The position numbers and the translations under genes were made by a program. The notes beneath the pieces were generated by a model. That model saw only the letters and a list, made by a program, of their open reading frames with translations. It did no database searches and was not told the origin of the DNA. 64,000 nt of DNA from NCBI RefSeq assembly GCF_019797765.1, contig NZ_CP081862.1, positions 1,364,001-1,428,000 of the forward strand, written 5' to 3'. This DNA comes from Cellulomonas sp. C5510 (lineage in GTDB: Bacteria > Actinomycetota > Actinomycetes > Actinomycetales > Cellulomonadaceae). Numbering within the stretch: the stretch's first letter is position 1; each line of letters begins with the position of its first letter. Shown here piece after piece: positions 1 to 8,251 of the stretch.

Positions 1-64
1 ACCCGCACGCCCTCTCGGGCACCAGGACCTAAACCTGGCGTGGCTGCCGTTTCACCACTCCCGC
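1..64 (-). tRNA. tRNA-Leu (anticodon TAG), truncated by window edge
   Basis: Read on the minus strand from base 64, the sequence starts with the usual tRNA-Leu 5' end GCGGGAGTGG. It continues through a D-arm with GGTGAAA and GGCAG to an anticodon stem-loop carrying TTTAGGT (anticodon TAG). A long variable arm begins before the window ends. The T-arm and the 3' acceptor lie outside the window. Confidence 0.88.
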
Positions 65-104
65 GTCGGCCCGGTCACTCTGCCAGAGCGCCGGGGCCGT
101 GGCG

Positions 105-572
105 TCAGTCGATGCCGAGGTCGCGCCGCAGCTTCGCGACGTGCCCGGTCGCCTTGACGTTGTACCGGGCGAGCTCGACGACGCCCTGCGGGTCGACGAC
201 GACCGTCGAGCGGATGACGCCCGTGACCGTCTTGCCGTACAGCGTCTTCTCACCCCACGCGCCCCACGCCTCCAGCACCGTCCGGTCGGGGTCGGACGCC
301 AGCGGGAACGTCAGCGCCTCGGCCTCCGCGAACCGGGCCAGTGCCTCGACACCGTCCGGCGAGACGCCGACCACGCGGTAGCCGTGCGCCTGCAGCGACG
401 CGAGCGAGTCGCGGAAGTCGCAGGCCTGGGTGGTGCAGCCCGGCGTGCCGGCGGCGGGGTAGAAGTACACGACGACGTGCTCCCCGCGCAGATCGGACAG
501 CGTGACGGAGCCGCCGTCCGCGGTCGGGAGGGTGAAGTCCGGCGCGGTGTCGCCGGCGGCGAGGCGGGGCAT
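105..572 (-). CDS. bcp: Thioredoxin-dependent thiol peroxidase (Bcp/PrxQ peroxiredoxin)
   Basis: A 155-residue cytosolic peroxiredoxin that reduces hydrogen peroxide and organic hydroperoxides with electrons from thioredoxin. The AhpC/TSA fold covers the whole chain. The peroxidatic Cys46 lies in a TPGCT motif, and Cys51 five residues later is the usual resolving cysteine of the Bcp alpha type. The start MPRLAAGD lets the family's PDFTLP segment begin near residue 11. Upstream in-frame codons read through unrelated sequence, so the longer open frame is not used. It is divergent from the GroES-like gene, and the 82 bases between them must hold both promoters. Confidence 0.93.
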   Translation of the reverse strand: MPRLAAGDTAPDFTLPTADGGSVTLSDLRGEHVVVYFYPAAGTPGCTTQACDFRDSLASLQAHGYRVVGVSPDGVEALARFAEAEALTFPLASDPDRTVLEAWGAWGEKTLYGKTVTGVIRSTVVVDPQGVVELARYNVKATGHVAKLRRDLGID

Positions 573-654
573 GGTCGTCTCCTGCGTCTGCGGGCTGCTC
601 GGGCGGGTGCCCGGCGCCGTCAGCGTACGACGCGCGCGGGGTACCGTCTGCCGG

Positions 655-1005
655 GTGAGTGCACAGCGTCCCGAGGCCGCCGCGGCCCGCCCCGAGCTGC
701 CGATCCGCATGCTGAACGACCGCCTGCTCGTGCAGCTCGACGCCGACGCCTCGGAGCGCCGGTCGACGGCCGGCATCGTCATCCCCGCGACGGCTGCGGT
801 GGGCAAGCGCCTGACGTGGGGCGCGGTGGTCGCGGTCGGGCAGCACGTGCGCCAGGTGGCCGTGGGGGACCGGGTCCTGTTCGACCCGGACGAGCGTGCC
901 GAGGTCGAGCTGGAGGCGCGCACGTACCTGCTGCTCCGCGAGAAGGACGTGCACGCGGTGGCCGAGCCGCGCGGGGACGGCCAGGGGACCGGCCTGTACC
1001 TCTGA
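655..1005 (+). CDS. GroES-like co-chaperonin (Cpn10 family)
   Basis: A 116-residue protein with a Cpn10 beta-barrel. The opening DRLLVQLD strand, the mobile-loop segment STAGIVIP and the closing REKDVHAV strand all match GroES. It is about 20 residues longer than classical GroES, mainly because of a 20-residue N-terminal lead and a short C-terminal tail. No groEL lies beside it, so it is probably the divergent stand-alone GroES-like protein of actinomycetes rather than the main co-chaperonin. GTG at 655 was chosen because upstream sequence in this frame overlaps the divergent bcp. Its partner is unknown. Confidence 0.8.
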   Translation: MSAQRPEAAAARPELPIRMLNDRLLVQLDADASERRSTAGIVIPATAAVGKRLTWGAVVAVGQHVRQVAVGDRVLFDPDERAEVELEARTYLLLREKDVHAVAEPRGDGQGTGLYL

Positions 1006-1092
1006 GCAGCGCAGACCCTGCCGCGTCCGCGCTGTTGCGCCGCCCCGAGGGGGGTGTTCCCATGGTCGTCTGGAACGACCGGGGGAGAGGCC

Positions 1093-1458
1093 GTGGAGCA
1101 CGACGAGGGGCGGCCGCAGCGGCAGCCGCAGGAGCACCGACCGGGGGACGGTCCGGCCGCGCCGCCGGCGGTCGCCGAGGACGCGGCCGGGACGGTGATG
1201 GACCTGCTCGCCGAGCACGTGCCCCTGACCCTGCTCGCCGACCTCGCGGTGGCCGAGCCCCGTTCCGAGGCGATCCTGCGCGCCGAGGGCCTGCCCGAGG
1301 ACGCGTGGTGGGTCGAGCCCGGTGGGGACGAGGGGGACGCGGCCGACGCGGACGCCGACGACGCGGCGGGGGTCGTCGCGCCGTGCGCCGAGGACGAGCT
1401 CCCGGTCGACCCGGACGCCGCAGCGGGCAGCCTGCCGGAGGGCCGGAAGCCGGCGTGA
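1093..1458 (+). CDS. Hypothetical acidic protein
   Basis: A 121-residue protein of no family I recognise. GTG at 1093 follows a purine-rich GGGAGAGG ribosome-binding stretch. The N-terminal third is polar and proline-rich. A middle segment (VMDLLAEHVPLTLLADLAV) looks like an amphipathic helix followed by an IL-AEGLPEDAWW motif. The C-terminal third is very acidic, with repeated Asp-Ala pairs. There is no signal peptide or membrane segment. Coding character is supported by near-exclusive G/C at third positions. It lies 87 bases after the GroES-like gene and could be cotranscribed with it. Function unknown. Confidence 0.62.
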   Translation: MEHDEGRPQRQPQEHRPGDGPAAPPAVAEDAAGTVMDLLAEHVPLTLLADLAVAEPRSEAILRAEGLPEDAWWVEPGGDEGDAADADADDAAGVVAPCAEDELPVDPDAAAGSLPEGRKPA

Positions 1459-1551
1459 GCGCAGGTCAGCCGTGACCTGCACCACAACGGGCGCCTGGCG
1501 CGGGATCGGATTCGCGTCCGGCCGCAGGGCGGTGCTAACGTTCTCAACCGC

Positions 1552-1624
<73 letters not shown>

Positions 1625-1628
1625 CTGT

Positions 1629-1666
1629 GAGAGGCCCCGTCCGGCGAGAGCCGGGCGGGGCCTCTC
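1629..1666 (+). terminator. Terminator hairpin after tRNA-Lys
   Basis: A 17-bp stem (1629-1645 with 1650-1666), perfect except one G-T pair, closed by the tetraloop GAGA. There is no U-tract, as is common in high-GC actinomycetes. It starts four bases after the tRNA end. Confidence 0.8.
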
Positions 1667-1770
1667 TGCATGGCCGATTCGCACCCCGCAGCAGGGTGTC
1701 CCTCGCTACGCTGGGCCGCACGTCGGTGCGGGAGCGCTCCCACGCCGCTGACCTCGAAGGAGAGCGTCCA

Positions 1771-3273
1771 GTGCCGTCCCCGACCACCCCCTCCCTCGCC
1801 GACCTGCTGCGGCAGGGCGGCCCCGTGCTCGACCGCCGCACCGTCCTGGGCCTGGGAGCGGCCGCGGGTGTCGCGCTGCTCGGTGCCTGCTCGGCCGGTC
1901 CGGGCCCGGCGCCCTCCGCCTCGCCCGGCGTCTGGGCACCACCGGCGGAGCCGCTGGCGTTCCCCGCCGGCTACACCTGGGGCGCCGCCACGTCCGCGTT
2001 CCAGGTCGAGGGCTCCACGACCGCCGACGGGCGCGGGCCGTCGGTCTGGGACACGTTCTGCGCGACGCCCGGGAAGGTGAAGGGCGGGGCGACGGGGGAC
2101 CCGGGCGCCGACGTCTACCGGCGGTGGGCGGACGACATCCGGATCATGTCCGAGCTGGGCATCGGGTCCTACCGGTTCTCGGTCGCGTGGCCGCGCATCC
2201 AGCCGACCGGGGCGGGCGCGGCGAACCAGGCGGGGCTCGACTGGTACCGCCGGTTCGTCGACGGGCTGGTCGACGCCGGCATCCGGCCCGCGATCACGCT
2301 GTTCCACTGGGACCTGCCGCAGGCGCTCCAGGACGCGGGCGGGTGGGCGCGGCGGGACACGGCCGAGCGGTTCGCGGACTACGCCGGGATCGTGGTCGAC
2401 GCGCTCGGCGACGTGGACGCCGACTGGTTCACGATCAACGAGCCCAAGACCCACGCGTACGTCGGCCACTGGTACGGCGCGCAGGCACCCGGTCTCCACG
2501 ACCCCGCGACCGCGGTGGCGGCGGTGCACCACCAGCTGCTGGCGCACGGGTTGGCGGTCCGGCGGTTCCGGGAGAGCGGGGCGCGAGGGCGGATCGGGAT
2601 CGCGCTCAACCTGCTGCCCGTCTACCCGCTGGAGGGCGCCGACGAGGCGGCGGCGCGGGTGGACGCCCGGGAGAACCGGCTCTTCCTCGACGCGGTGCTG
2701 CGGGGGTCCTACCCGCAGGACGCGATCGGCCCGGAACCCGGTCAGGTCCCGGCCGACCCGGACGCGTTCGCCGCGCTCGTGCAGGACGGGGACCTCGAGG
2801 TGATCAGCACACCGGCGGACCTGCTGGCCGTCCAGTACTACGGGGTCACCGGCGTGGGCGTCACCGGCGAGCAGGTGGAGATCCACCCGACGTCGGCGGC
2901 GACCTGGCAGCAGGTGTGGCCGGAGGGGCTGTACGACCTGCTGGTGCGGCTGCGCGACGAGTACCCGGCGATCCCCCTGCTGCTCACCGAGAACGGCATC
3001 CCCGACGAGACGCCGGAGCTCACCACCGACGACCCGTACCGGACGGAGTACCTGCGCACCCACATGCAGCAGGCCGCGCGGGCGATCGCCGACGGGGTGC
3101 CGCTCGAGGCGCACTACGTCTGGTCGTTCCTCGACAACTTCGAGTGGGGGGAGGGGTACCAGCAGCGCTGGGGCATCGTGGGGGTCGACTTCGACACCCA
3201 GGAGCGGGTGCCCAAGGACAGCTTCCGGTTCTACCAGCGGGTGATCGCCGGCAACGCGGTGCCGGCGGCCTGA
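1771..3273 (+). CDS. Exported lipoprotein beta-glucosidase, GH1 family
   Basis: A 500-residue family 1 glycoside hydrolase that retains configuration while cleaving beta-glucosides such as cellobiose. The GH1 barrel begins near residue 66 (FPAGYTWGAATSAFQVEG). The acid/base glutamate is in TINEPKTH and the nucleophile in LLTENGIPDE. The N-terminus is unusual: a twin arginine (DRRTVLG) at about residue 22 is followed by a hydrophobic run and a lipobox LLGAC, with Cys40 as the likely lipidation site. This predicts Tat export and lipid anchoring outside the cell, whereas most GH1 enzymes are cytoplasmic. GTG at 1771 follows GAAGGAGAG. It stands alone, with no adjacent sugar transporter. Confidence 0.93.
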   Translation: MPSPTTPSLADLLRQGGPVLDRRTVLGLGAAAGVALLGACSAGPGPAPSASPGVWAPPAEPLAFPAGYTWGAATSAFQVEGSTTADGRGPSVWDTFCATPGKVKGGATGDPGADVYRRWADDIRIMSELGIGSYRFSVAWPRIQPTGAGAANQAGLDWYRRFVDGLVDAGIRPAITLFHWDLPQALQDAGGWARRDTAERFADYAGIVVDALGDVDADWFTINEPKTHAYVGHWYGAQAPGLHDPATAVAAVHHQLLAHGLAVRRFRESGARGRIGIALNLLPVYPLEGADEAAARVDARENRLFLDAVLRGSYPQDAIGPEPGQVPADPDAFAALVQDGDLEVISTPADLLAVQYYGVTGVGVTGEQVEIHPTSAATWQQVWPEGLYDLLVRLRDEYPAIPLLLTENGIPDETPELTTDDPYRTEYLRTHMQQAARAIADGVPLEAHYVWSFLDNFEWGEGYQQRWGIVGVDFDTQERVPKDSFRFYQRVIAGNAVPAA

Positions 3274-3317
3274 CCGTCCCCGTCGGGCCGGCCGGCGTCA
3301 GGGGGCGTCGGTGCGGG

Positions 3318-3530
3318 TCACTCCGCGTCGGGGGTGCGCGCCCGCCCGGCGTGGGCCCGGACGTCGTCCGCGAGCTGCTGCGCCTGCGCGTGGACGAGCA
3401 TCCGCAGGACGTCGTACCGGCGGGCCACCTCCGCGTCCGTGGCGCCGCCGTCGCGGGCGGCCGCCCACTCGCGCTTCGCGGCGCGGACATCGGCATCGGT
3501 CACGTCGATCCGCCACTCGTCCCGTTCCAT
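3318..3530 (-). CDS. Small hypothetical protein
   Basis: A 70-residue charged protein rich in Ala, Arg and Asp, predicted to be mostly helical (DADVRAAKREWAAARDGGATDAEVARRYDVL). There is no signal peptide or membrane segment and I recognise no family. The ATG start and G/C third positions support it as real. It is convergent with the beta-glucosidase, 44 bases away, and divergent from the oxidoreductase gene. The 264-base gap on that side contains no other gene that I can see. Confidence 0.65.
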   Translation of the reverse strand: MERDEWRIDVTDADVRAAKREWAAARDGGATDAEVARRYDVLRMLVHAQAQQLADDVRAHAGRARTPDAE

Positions 3531-3794
3531 GGGACAAAGGTCCCACCAGTCGGCGGTCCGCCACAGGGGGACGGACCCGTTTCACCCGGGTGCATCCACC
3601 CGGAACCGTCACGTCACGCGGTCGGCGGCCGAAACGCCCGGTCCGGGTCGACCTGCCGACCGGTGCGGACGGGGCCACCATGGGTCCGTACGCCGCGACC
3701 CGCTCTGCCTCGTCGCGGCGTCGGCACCCGCGAGCCGGCCACCTGCTGCGTCGCGGGCGACCCGACCGCGCACGCCAGGGAACGGAGCGAGCAC

Positions 3795-5279
3795 ATGACC
3801 GAGAGCCCTCAGACCCCCGGGACCACCGGATCCGGCGGCACCACCGTCACCTACGACGTGGTGGTCATCGGCGCCGGAGCGGTCGGGGAGAACGCCGCGG
3901 ACCGCGCCGGACGCCTCGGGCTGTCCGTCGCGGTGGTCGAGCACGAGCTCGTCGGCGGCGAGTGCTCGTACTGGGCCTGCATGCCGTCGAAGGCGCTGCT
4001 GCGCCCCGGCGCGGTCCTCGCGGCGGCGCAGGCGGTGCCCGGCACCGCGGAGCTGGTGACCGGCACGCCGGACCCGGCGCAGGTGCTGGCCCGCCGCGAC
4101 GTCTTCACCTCGCACTGGGACGACCACGGGCAGGTCGAGTGGCTGGACTCGGCGGGCATCGCGCTGGTGCGCGGCACCGCGCGGTTCACCGGCCCGCGGG
4201 AGCTGCTCGTCGAGAGCGAGGAGGAGGACGTCCGCGTCATCGCCCGGCACGCCGTCGTCGTCGCCACCGGCAGCGAGCCGGTGATCCCGCCCGTCCCGGG
4301 TCTGGCGGAGTCCGCCCCCTGGACCTCACGGGAGGCCACGGCCGTCCAGGACGTGCCCGAGCGGCTCGCGATCCTGGGCGGCGGCGTGGTCGGCGTGGAG
4401 ATGGCGGTGGCGTACCGGGACCTGGGTGCCGCGGTGACGCTGCTGGTCCGCGGCGACCGGGTGCTCACGGGTGCGGAGCCGTTCGCGTCGGAGGAGGTCG
4501 CGGCGGGGTTGCGTGACCTCGGCGTGGACGTGCGGCTCGGCACGGCGGTCACGGCGGTGCGCCGGGACGAGGACGGCGTGCACGTCGCCACCACCGGCCC
4601 GCAGGGGGAGGAGGAGGTGCACGCCGACGAGCTGCTCGTCGCCACCGGGCGCCGGCCGCGCACGGCGGACCTGGGTCTCGACGTCCTCGGGCTCGAGCCC
4701 GGCGCGCCGCTGGCCGTCGACGACGCGCTGGAGGTCACCGGGGTCGACGGGGGCTGGTTGTTCGCGGTCGGGGACGTCACGGGCCGCACCGCCACCACCC
4801 ACCAGGGCAAGTACGACGCGCGCGTGGCGGGCGACGTCGTCGCCGCGCGGTTCTCCGAGGGGCACGCGGACGCGGAGCGGGAGGCCGGGCCGTGGACGCG
4901 CTACCGGGCCAGCGCGGACGCCGCCGCGGTGCCGCAGGTGGTGTTCACGCGGCCCGAGGTGGCGTGGGTGGGGCGGACCGAGCAGCAGGCGCGGGACGCC
5001 GGCCTGCGCGTCCGGGCCGTCTCGTACCCGATCGGATCGGTGGCGGGCGCCTCCGTCGCCGCCGACGGCTACAGCGGGACCGCGCACCTGGTGCTCGACG
5101 AGGACCGCGGCGTCGTCGTCGGGGCGACGTTCACCGGTCCCGACGCGGCGGAGGTGCTGCACGCCGCGACGATCGCCGTCGTGGGGGAGGTGCCGCTCGA
5201 CCGGCTCTGGCACGCGGTGCCGGCGTACCCCACCGTCAGCGAGCTGTGGCTGCGGCTGCTGGAGACCGCCGGCCTCTGA
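3795..5279 (+). CDS. FAD-dependent pyridine nucleotide-disulfide oxidoreductase (dihydrolipoyl dehydrogenase-like)
   Basis: A 494-residue class I flavin disulfide reductase. The N-terminal FAD site is VVVIGAGAVGEN (residues 23-34). The redox-active pair is Cys57 and Cys62 in GGECSYWACMPSK, with the CxxxxC spacing of this family. The NAD(P)-binding motif ILGGGVVGVEMA and the second FAD motif LFAVGDVTG follow, and the dimerisation domain ends in HAVPAYPTVSE, which carries the catalytic His-Glu pair. SYWA between the cysteines is unlike lipoamide dehydrogenase (CLNVGC), so the substrate may not be lipoamide. ATG at 3795 follows GAGCGAGCAC. It is a single transcription unit ending in a long hairpin. 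Confidence 0.88.
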   Translation: MTESPQTPGTTGSGGTTVTYDVVVIGAGAVGENAADRAGRLGLSVAVVEHELVGGECSYWACMPSKALLRPGAVLAAAQAVPGTAELVTGTPDPAQVLARRDVFTSHWDDHGQVEWLDSAGIALVRGTARFTGPRELLVESEEEDVRVIARHAVVVATGSEPVIPPVPGLAESAPWTSREATAVQDVPERLAILGGGVVGVEMAVAYRDLGAAVTLLVRGDRVLTGAEPFASEEVAAGLRDLGVDVRLGTAVTAVRRDEDGVHVATTGPQGEEEVHADELLVATGRRPRTADLGLDVLGLEPGAPLAVDDALEVTGVDGGWLFAVGDVTGRTATTHQGKYDARVAGDVVAARFSEGHADAEREAGPWTRYRASADAAAVPQVVFTRPEVAWVGRTEQQARDAGLRVRAVSYPIGSVAGASVAADGYSGTAHLVLDEDRGVVVGATFTGPDAAEVLHAATIAVVGEVPLDRLWHAVPAYPTVSELWLRLLETAGL

Positions 5280-5299
5280 GCGCGCGCCCGGCCCGGAGG

Positions 5300-5344
5300 C
5301 GCCGACGGCCCGGCAGGAGGTGTCCTCCTCCCGGGCCGTCGGCG
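5300..5344. terminator. Bidirectional terminator between convergent genes
   Basis: A long stem (5300-5319 region with 5325-5344) of about 20 bp with one bulged base and a short loop TGT. It lies between the oxidoreductase (plus) and the osmolyte-binding protein gene (minus), so it can end transcription from both sides. Confidence 0.8.
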
Positions 5345-5401
5345 TGAGCGGGGTCCGGCGCCGCCGGGCGCGCGGTGCTCGCCGCAGCCCGTCCGCTGCG
5401 G

Positions 5402-6406
5402 TCAGCTCGCGAGCGAGCCGTCGCTGGACAGGACGAGGCCGATCGACGCCTCGCCCTGGCGCACGGCGTCCCCGATGAGGCCGAAGTCGTACGAGCGGAA
5501 CTCGGTGAAGCTGAGCCCGTAGGTCTCCTCGAGGCCCGGCTGGCAGAACGGCCGCTCCGGGCACTCGGCGGGCCCGGCGAGCACGAGGCCGCCGCCGCAC
5601 GCGGTCGCCAGGTCGGACAGCGTCGTCACGTCGTGCTCCTCGGCGAACGCGCTGGTCACGGCGAACGCGTTCTGGTCCTGGGCGGCGGACACCGCCCCGA
5701 ACGTCAGCCCGGCGTCGGCGCCCAGCGCGGTCAGGGCCTCGACGGTCGCGTCCGGGTCGGCGCTCGCGACCGGCTCGGCGTCCGGGCCGTTGGCCGAGGC
5801 GTTGAGGAACTCCGCGAGCGTCGCGGCGTACTCCGGGGTCAGCGTGATCTGGCCGCTCTCGAGGGCCGGCAGGTACGTCTCCCGGTTCCCGATGGTCTGC
5901 ACCTCGGCGGTGTAGCCGGCCGAGCGCAGCACGGCGGCGTAGATCTCGCCGAGCGTCGCGCTCTCCGAGAAGTTCGCCGCGCCGACGACGACGCTCTTCC
6001 CGGCGCCCGCCGCGTCGTCGTCGGCCGCCAGGCCCTCGTCCTCGACGAACTGCGCGGCGGCCTCGGAGGAGGTCTGCCGGTCGATGTCGACGGCCTTGTT
6101 GAGCGCGATGAGCTTGTCGGTGTCGAGCGCCTCGGACACGGTGTCGAGCAGCGGCACCAGGCCGGGGTCCGCCTCGGCGGCCGCGGCGTTCACGGCGGGG
6201 ATCACGTTGTCGGCGTTCTGCAGGCCCTCGTCGTCCTCCAGGACGACGAGCTGGTCGCCCGCGACGGGCTCGCAGACCGCGCCGGACGCGTCGGAGCCGG
6301 AGGTGGGGTCGGCGGTGCCGCCGCCCGAGCCCGGGTCGCCGCAGGCGGCGACCAGGAGCAGGAGCCCGGCCGCCGCGGCGGGGAGCGTGGATCGGCGGAG
6401 GTTCAT
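5402..6406 (-). CDS. Osmolyte (glycine betaine/choline-type) ABC substrate-binding lipoprotein, apparently circularly permuted
   Basis: A 334-residue OpuAC/ProX-like binding protein. A signal peptide ends in LLVAACG, with Cys22 as the lipidation site. Residues about 138-334 (SVVVGAANFSES to GEASIGLVLSSDGSLAS) match the family's usual first two thirds. Residues about 51-127 (DQLVVLEDDEGLQNADNVIP to AAAQFVEDEGL) match what normally follows that point. So the C-terminal segment has moved to the front, joined by an Asp/Ala/Gly linker at about 128-136, and the chain stops where the segment would normally start. Both permease genes lie upstream on the same strand, after a 154-base gap. The fold and ligand are inferred from the family. 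Confidence 0.86.
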   Translation of the reverse strand: MNLRRSTLPAAAAGLLLLVAACGDPGSGGGTADPTSGSDASGAVCEPVAGDQLVVLEDDEGLQNADNVIPAVNAAAAEADPGLVPLLDTVSEALDTDKLIALNKAVDIDRQTSSEAAAQFVEDEGLAADDDAAGAGKSVVVGAANFSESATLGEIYAAVLRSAGYTAEVQTIGNRETYLPALESGQITLTPEYAATLAEFLNASANGPDAEPVASADPDATVEALTALGADAGLTFGAVSAAQDQNAFAVTSAFAEEHDVTTLSDLATACGGGLVLAGPAECPERPFCQPGLEETYGLSFTEFRSYDFGLIGDAVRQGEASIGLVLSSDGSLAS

Positions 6407-6560
6407 GTGCGTTCCTCTGTTCTCGGGATGGGGGCACACGGGCGGGGTCGCGGTGGTCCGGCGCCGTCGTCCGGCGCCGGGGTCGCGGAGGGCGCGCAGA
6501 GCGCGCCGTTCATCGAACCGGTGAACCAGGGCACCGGCAACCGCTGGGGACGTCGCGCGG

Positions 6561-7397
6561 TCACGAGGACCTCCTGGCGCTCGGCCCTGCCGTCTCGGTG
6601 ACGGACGTGCGGGCGGGACCCGTCGCGCTCGTCGCACCGCGGCCGGCCGGCCCGGTCCGCGCCGGGTCGGTGGAGCCGGACGAGCCACCCGACCCGCGCC
6701 CGCCGGAGCGGCCCCGGGCGGCCCGGCGCCGGGCGGACGCGCGCATCGGCTCGGGCGTGGCGGCGTGCTGGGCGAGGGCCAGCAGCCCCTCGACGAGCAG
6801 GCACAGCCCGGCGACGAGCACGGCGCCTGCGACGACCTGCCCGTACCGCTGGAGCGCCATGCCCTGGACGATGACCGAGCCGAGGCTGGTGCCGCCCACG
6901 AGCGCCGCCAGCGGCACGGTCGCGAGCACCTGGGTGGCGGCGGTGCGCAGCCCGGCCCCGACGAGCGGCAGCGCGAGCGGCAGCTCGACGAGCGCGAGGG
7001 AGCGGGAGCCCGACATGCCCATGCCGCGGGCGGCCTCGCGCACGTCGGCGTCGACCTCCATGAGACCGGTGAAGGTGTTGGACAGGATGGGCGGCACGGC
7101 GAACACCGCGACGGCGAGGATCGTCGCGCTCGCGCCGAACAGCCCGCTCGCGGCGAAGATCGTGAGCAGCGCGAACGTGGGCAGGGCGCGCGACGTGTTG
7201 GCCAGGACGACGGTGAGGACGCCTCCGCGGCGGCGGTGCCCGAGCCAGATGCCCGCGGGCAGGGCGACGAGGGCGGCGAGCAGCACGGCCAGCGCGCTGA
7301 TCCGCAGGTGCTCCGCGGCCAGGGCCAGCACGCCGCCGCGGCCCGTCCAGTTCAGCGGGTCGTTGAGCCAGGTGACCGCGTCCTGCAGCACGTCCAC
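6561..7397 (-). CDS. ABC transporter permease, OpuC/ProW type (second permease)
   Basis: A 278-residue inner-membrane permease with about five or six hydrophobic segments. The cytoplasmic coupling (EAA) motif is DVREAARGMGMSGSRSLALVELPLALPLVGAGLR. It should pair with the permease encoded just upstream and with the divergent ATPase. The C-terminal 55 residues after the last membrane span form an Arg/Gly/Ser/Thr-rich tail that is not part of the family fold. It starts four bases after the stop of the other permease, so the two are probably translated together. A 154-base gap separates it from the binding-protein gene. Confidence 0.88.
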   Translation of the reverse strand: MDVLQDAVTWLNDPLNWTGRGGVLALAAEHLRISALAVLLAALVALPAGIWLGHRRRGGVLTVVLANTSRALPTFALLTIFAASGLFGASATILAVAVFAVPPILSNTFTGLMEVDADVREAARGMGMSGSRSLALVELPLALPLVGAGLRTAATQVLATVPLAALVGGTSLGSVIVQGMALQRYGQVVAGAVLVAGLCLLVEGLLALAQHAATPEPMRASARRRAARGRSGGRGSGGSSGSTDPARTGPAGRGATSATGPARTSVTETAGPSARRSS

Positions 7398-7400
7398 GCG

Positions 7401-8147
7401 TCAGGCCTCCCGTCCGCGGGCCCACGGCGTCACCGCGCGCCCGACCAGCCACAGCACGAGGTCGAGCACCAGCGCGAGCGCGAGGCACAGCAGCGTCGCC
7501 GTGAGGATCTCGGCGTGGTACTTGTTGTTGCGGAAGCCGCGGAACATCAGGTTGCCGAGCCCGCCGTAGCCGACCACGACGCCGACCGTGACGAGCGCGA
7601 CGGTGGTCACCGTCGCGAGCCGGATGCCGGTGACGATCGCGGGGAGCGCGTTGGGCAGCTCGACGGTGAGCAGCAGGCGCAGCCGCCCGTAGCCGAGTCC
7701 GCGCGCCGCGTCCCGGACGCTGTCGTCCACGCCGGCGAGGCCCACGAGCACGTTGCGCACCAGCACGAGCAGCGCGTACAGCACGAGCCCGGCGAGCACC
7801 GGCGTCCGGCCGATCCCCGTCCACGGCACGAGCACCGTGAACAGGGCGAGCGACGGGATCGTGTAGAGCACGCCGGTGGTGCCGACGATCGGGGCCGCCA
7901 GTCGTGGACGCAGGTGGGCCAGCATGCCGAGCGGCAGGGCGATGAGGCAGGCGATGAGCACGGCCTGCACGGTGAGGCCGGCGTGCTGCTCGAGCGCCCG
8001 GCTGATGTCACCCCAGTTGCGCTGCACGTACTCCCACGACAGCCAGGGGTTCGCGGCAGGGTCGCCCGCCGCGGCGGCGGCGCGCGCCACAGTCGTGGCC
8101 GTCGGGTCTCCAGTCACCTCCGTGACGCTACCCGGGAGCTCCGACAC
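7401..8147 (-). CDS. ABC transporter permease, OpuC/ProW type (first permease)
   Basis: A 248-residue BPD-type permease. After a polar N-terminus of about 55 residues come the membrane segments VQAVLIACLIALPLGMLA, VLYTIPSLALFTVLVP and others. The EAA-type loop is SVRDAARGLGYGRLRLLLTVELPNALPAIVTGIR. It forms the presumed heterodimer with the next gene for glycine betaine, carnitine or choline uptake. It is the first gene of the minus-strand permease/binding-protein unit and is divergent from the ATPase. The 104 bases between them hold both promoters. Confidence 0.88.
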   Translation of the reverse strand: MSELPGSVTEVTGDPTATTVARAAAAAGDPAANPWLSWEYVQRNWGDISRALEQHAGLTVQAVLIACLIALPLGMLAHLRPRLAAPIVGTTGVLYTIPSLALFTVLVPWTGIGRTPVLAGLVLYALLVLVRNVLVGLAGVDDSVRDAARGLGYGRLRLLLTVELPNALPAIVTGIRLATVTTVALVTVGVVVGYGGLGNLMFRGFRNNKYHAEILTATLLCLALALVLDLVLWLVGRAVTPWARGREA

Positions 8148-8251
8148 GCGCGGCCCGGGACGTCACGGGCGGTGCGCGGCGGTGACGTGAGGCGGTCACC
8201 GGGGGAGCACCTCGTGGCGCGGCTGTCGGCGGGCCCGGATAGCGTGGGCGC

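Noticed and set aside
2124..5279. A 1051-codon open frame covering the beta-glucosidase and the oxidoreductase
   Set aside because: Its first half is Arg/Gly/Ala-rich shadow translation of the GH1 gene. Only the part from 3795 shows a real protein with a start and binding site.
3795..5279. Dihydrolipoyl dehydrogenase of a 2-oxoacid complex
   Set aside because: The cysteine motif CSYWAC differs from lipoamide dehydrogenase, and no E1 or E2 gene is nearby, so only the broader family is claimed.
6407..6560. A riboswitch or small gene between the osmolyte permease and binding-protein genes
   Set aside because: I found no conserved riboswitch pattern or frame with coding character in these 154 bases; it may just hold an internal promoter.
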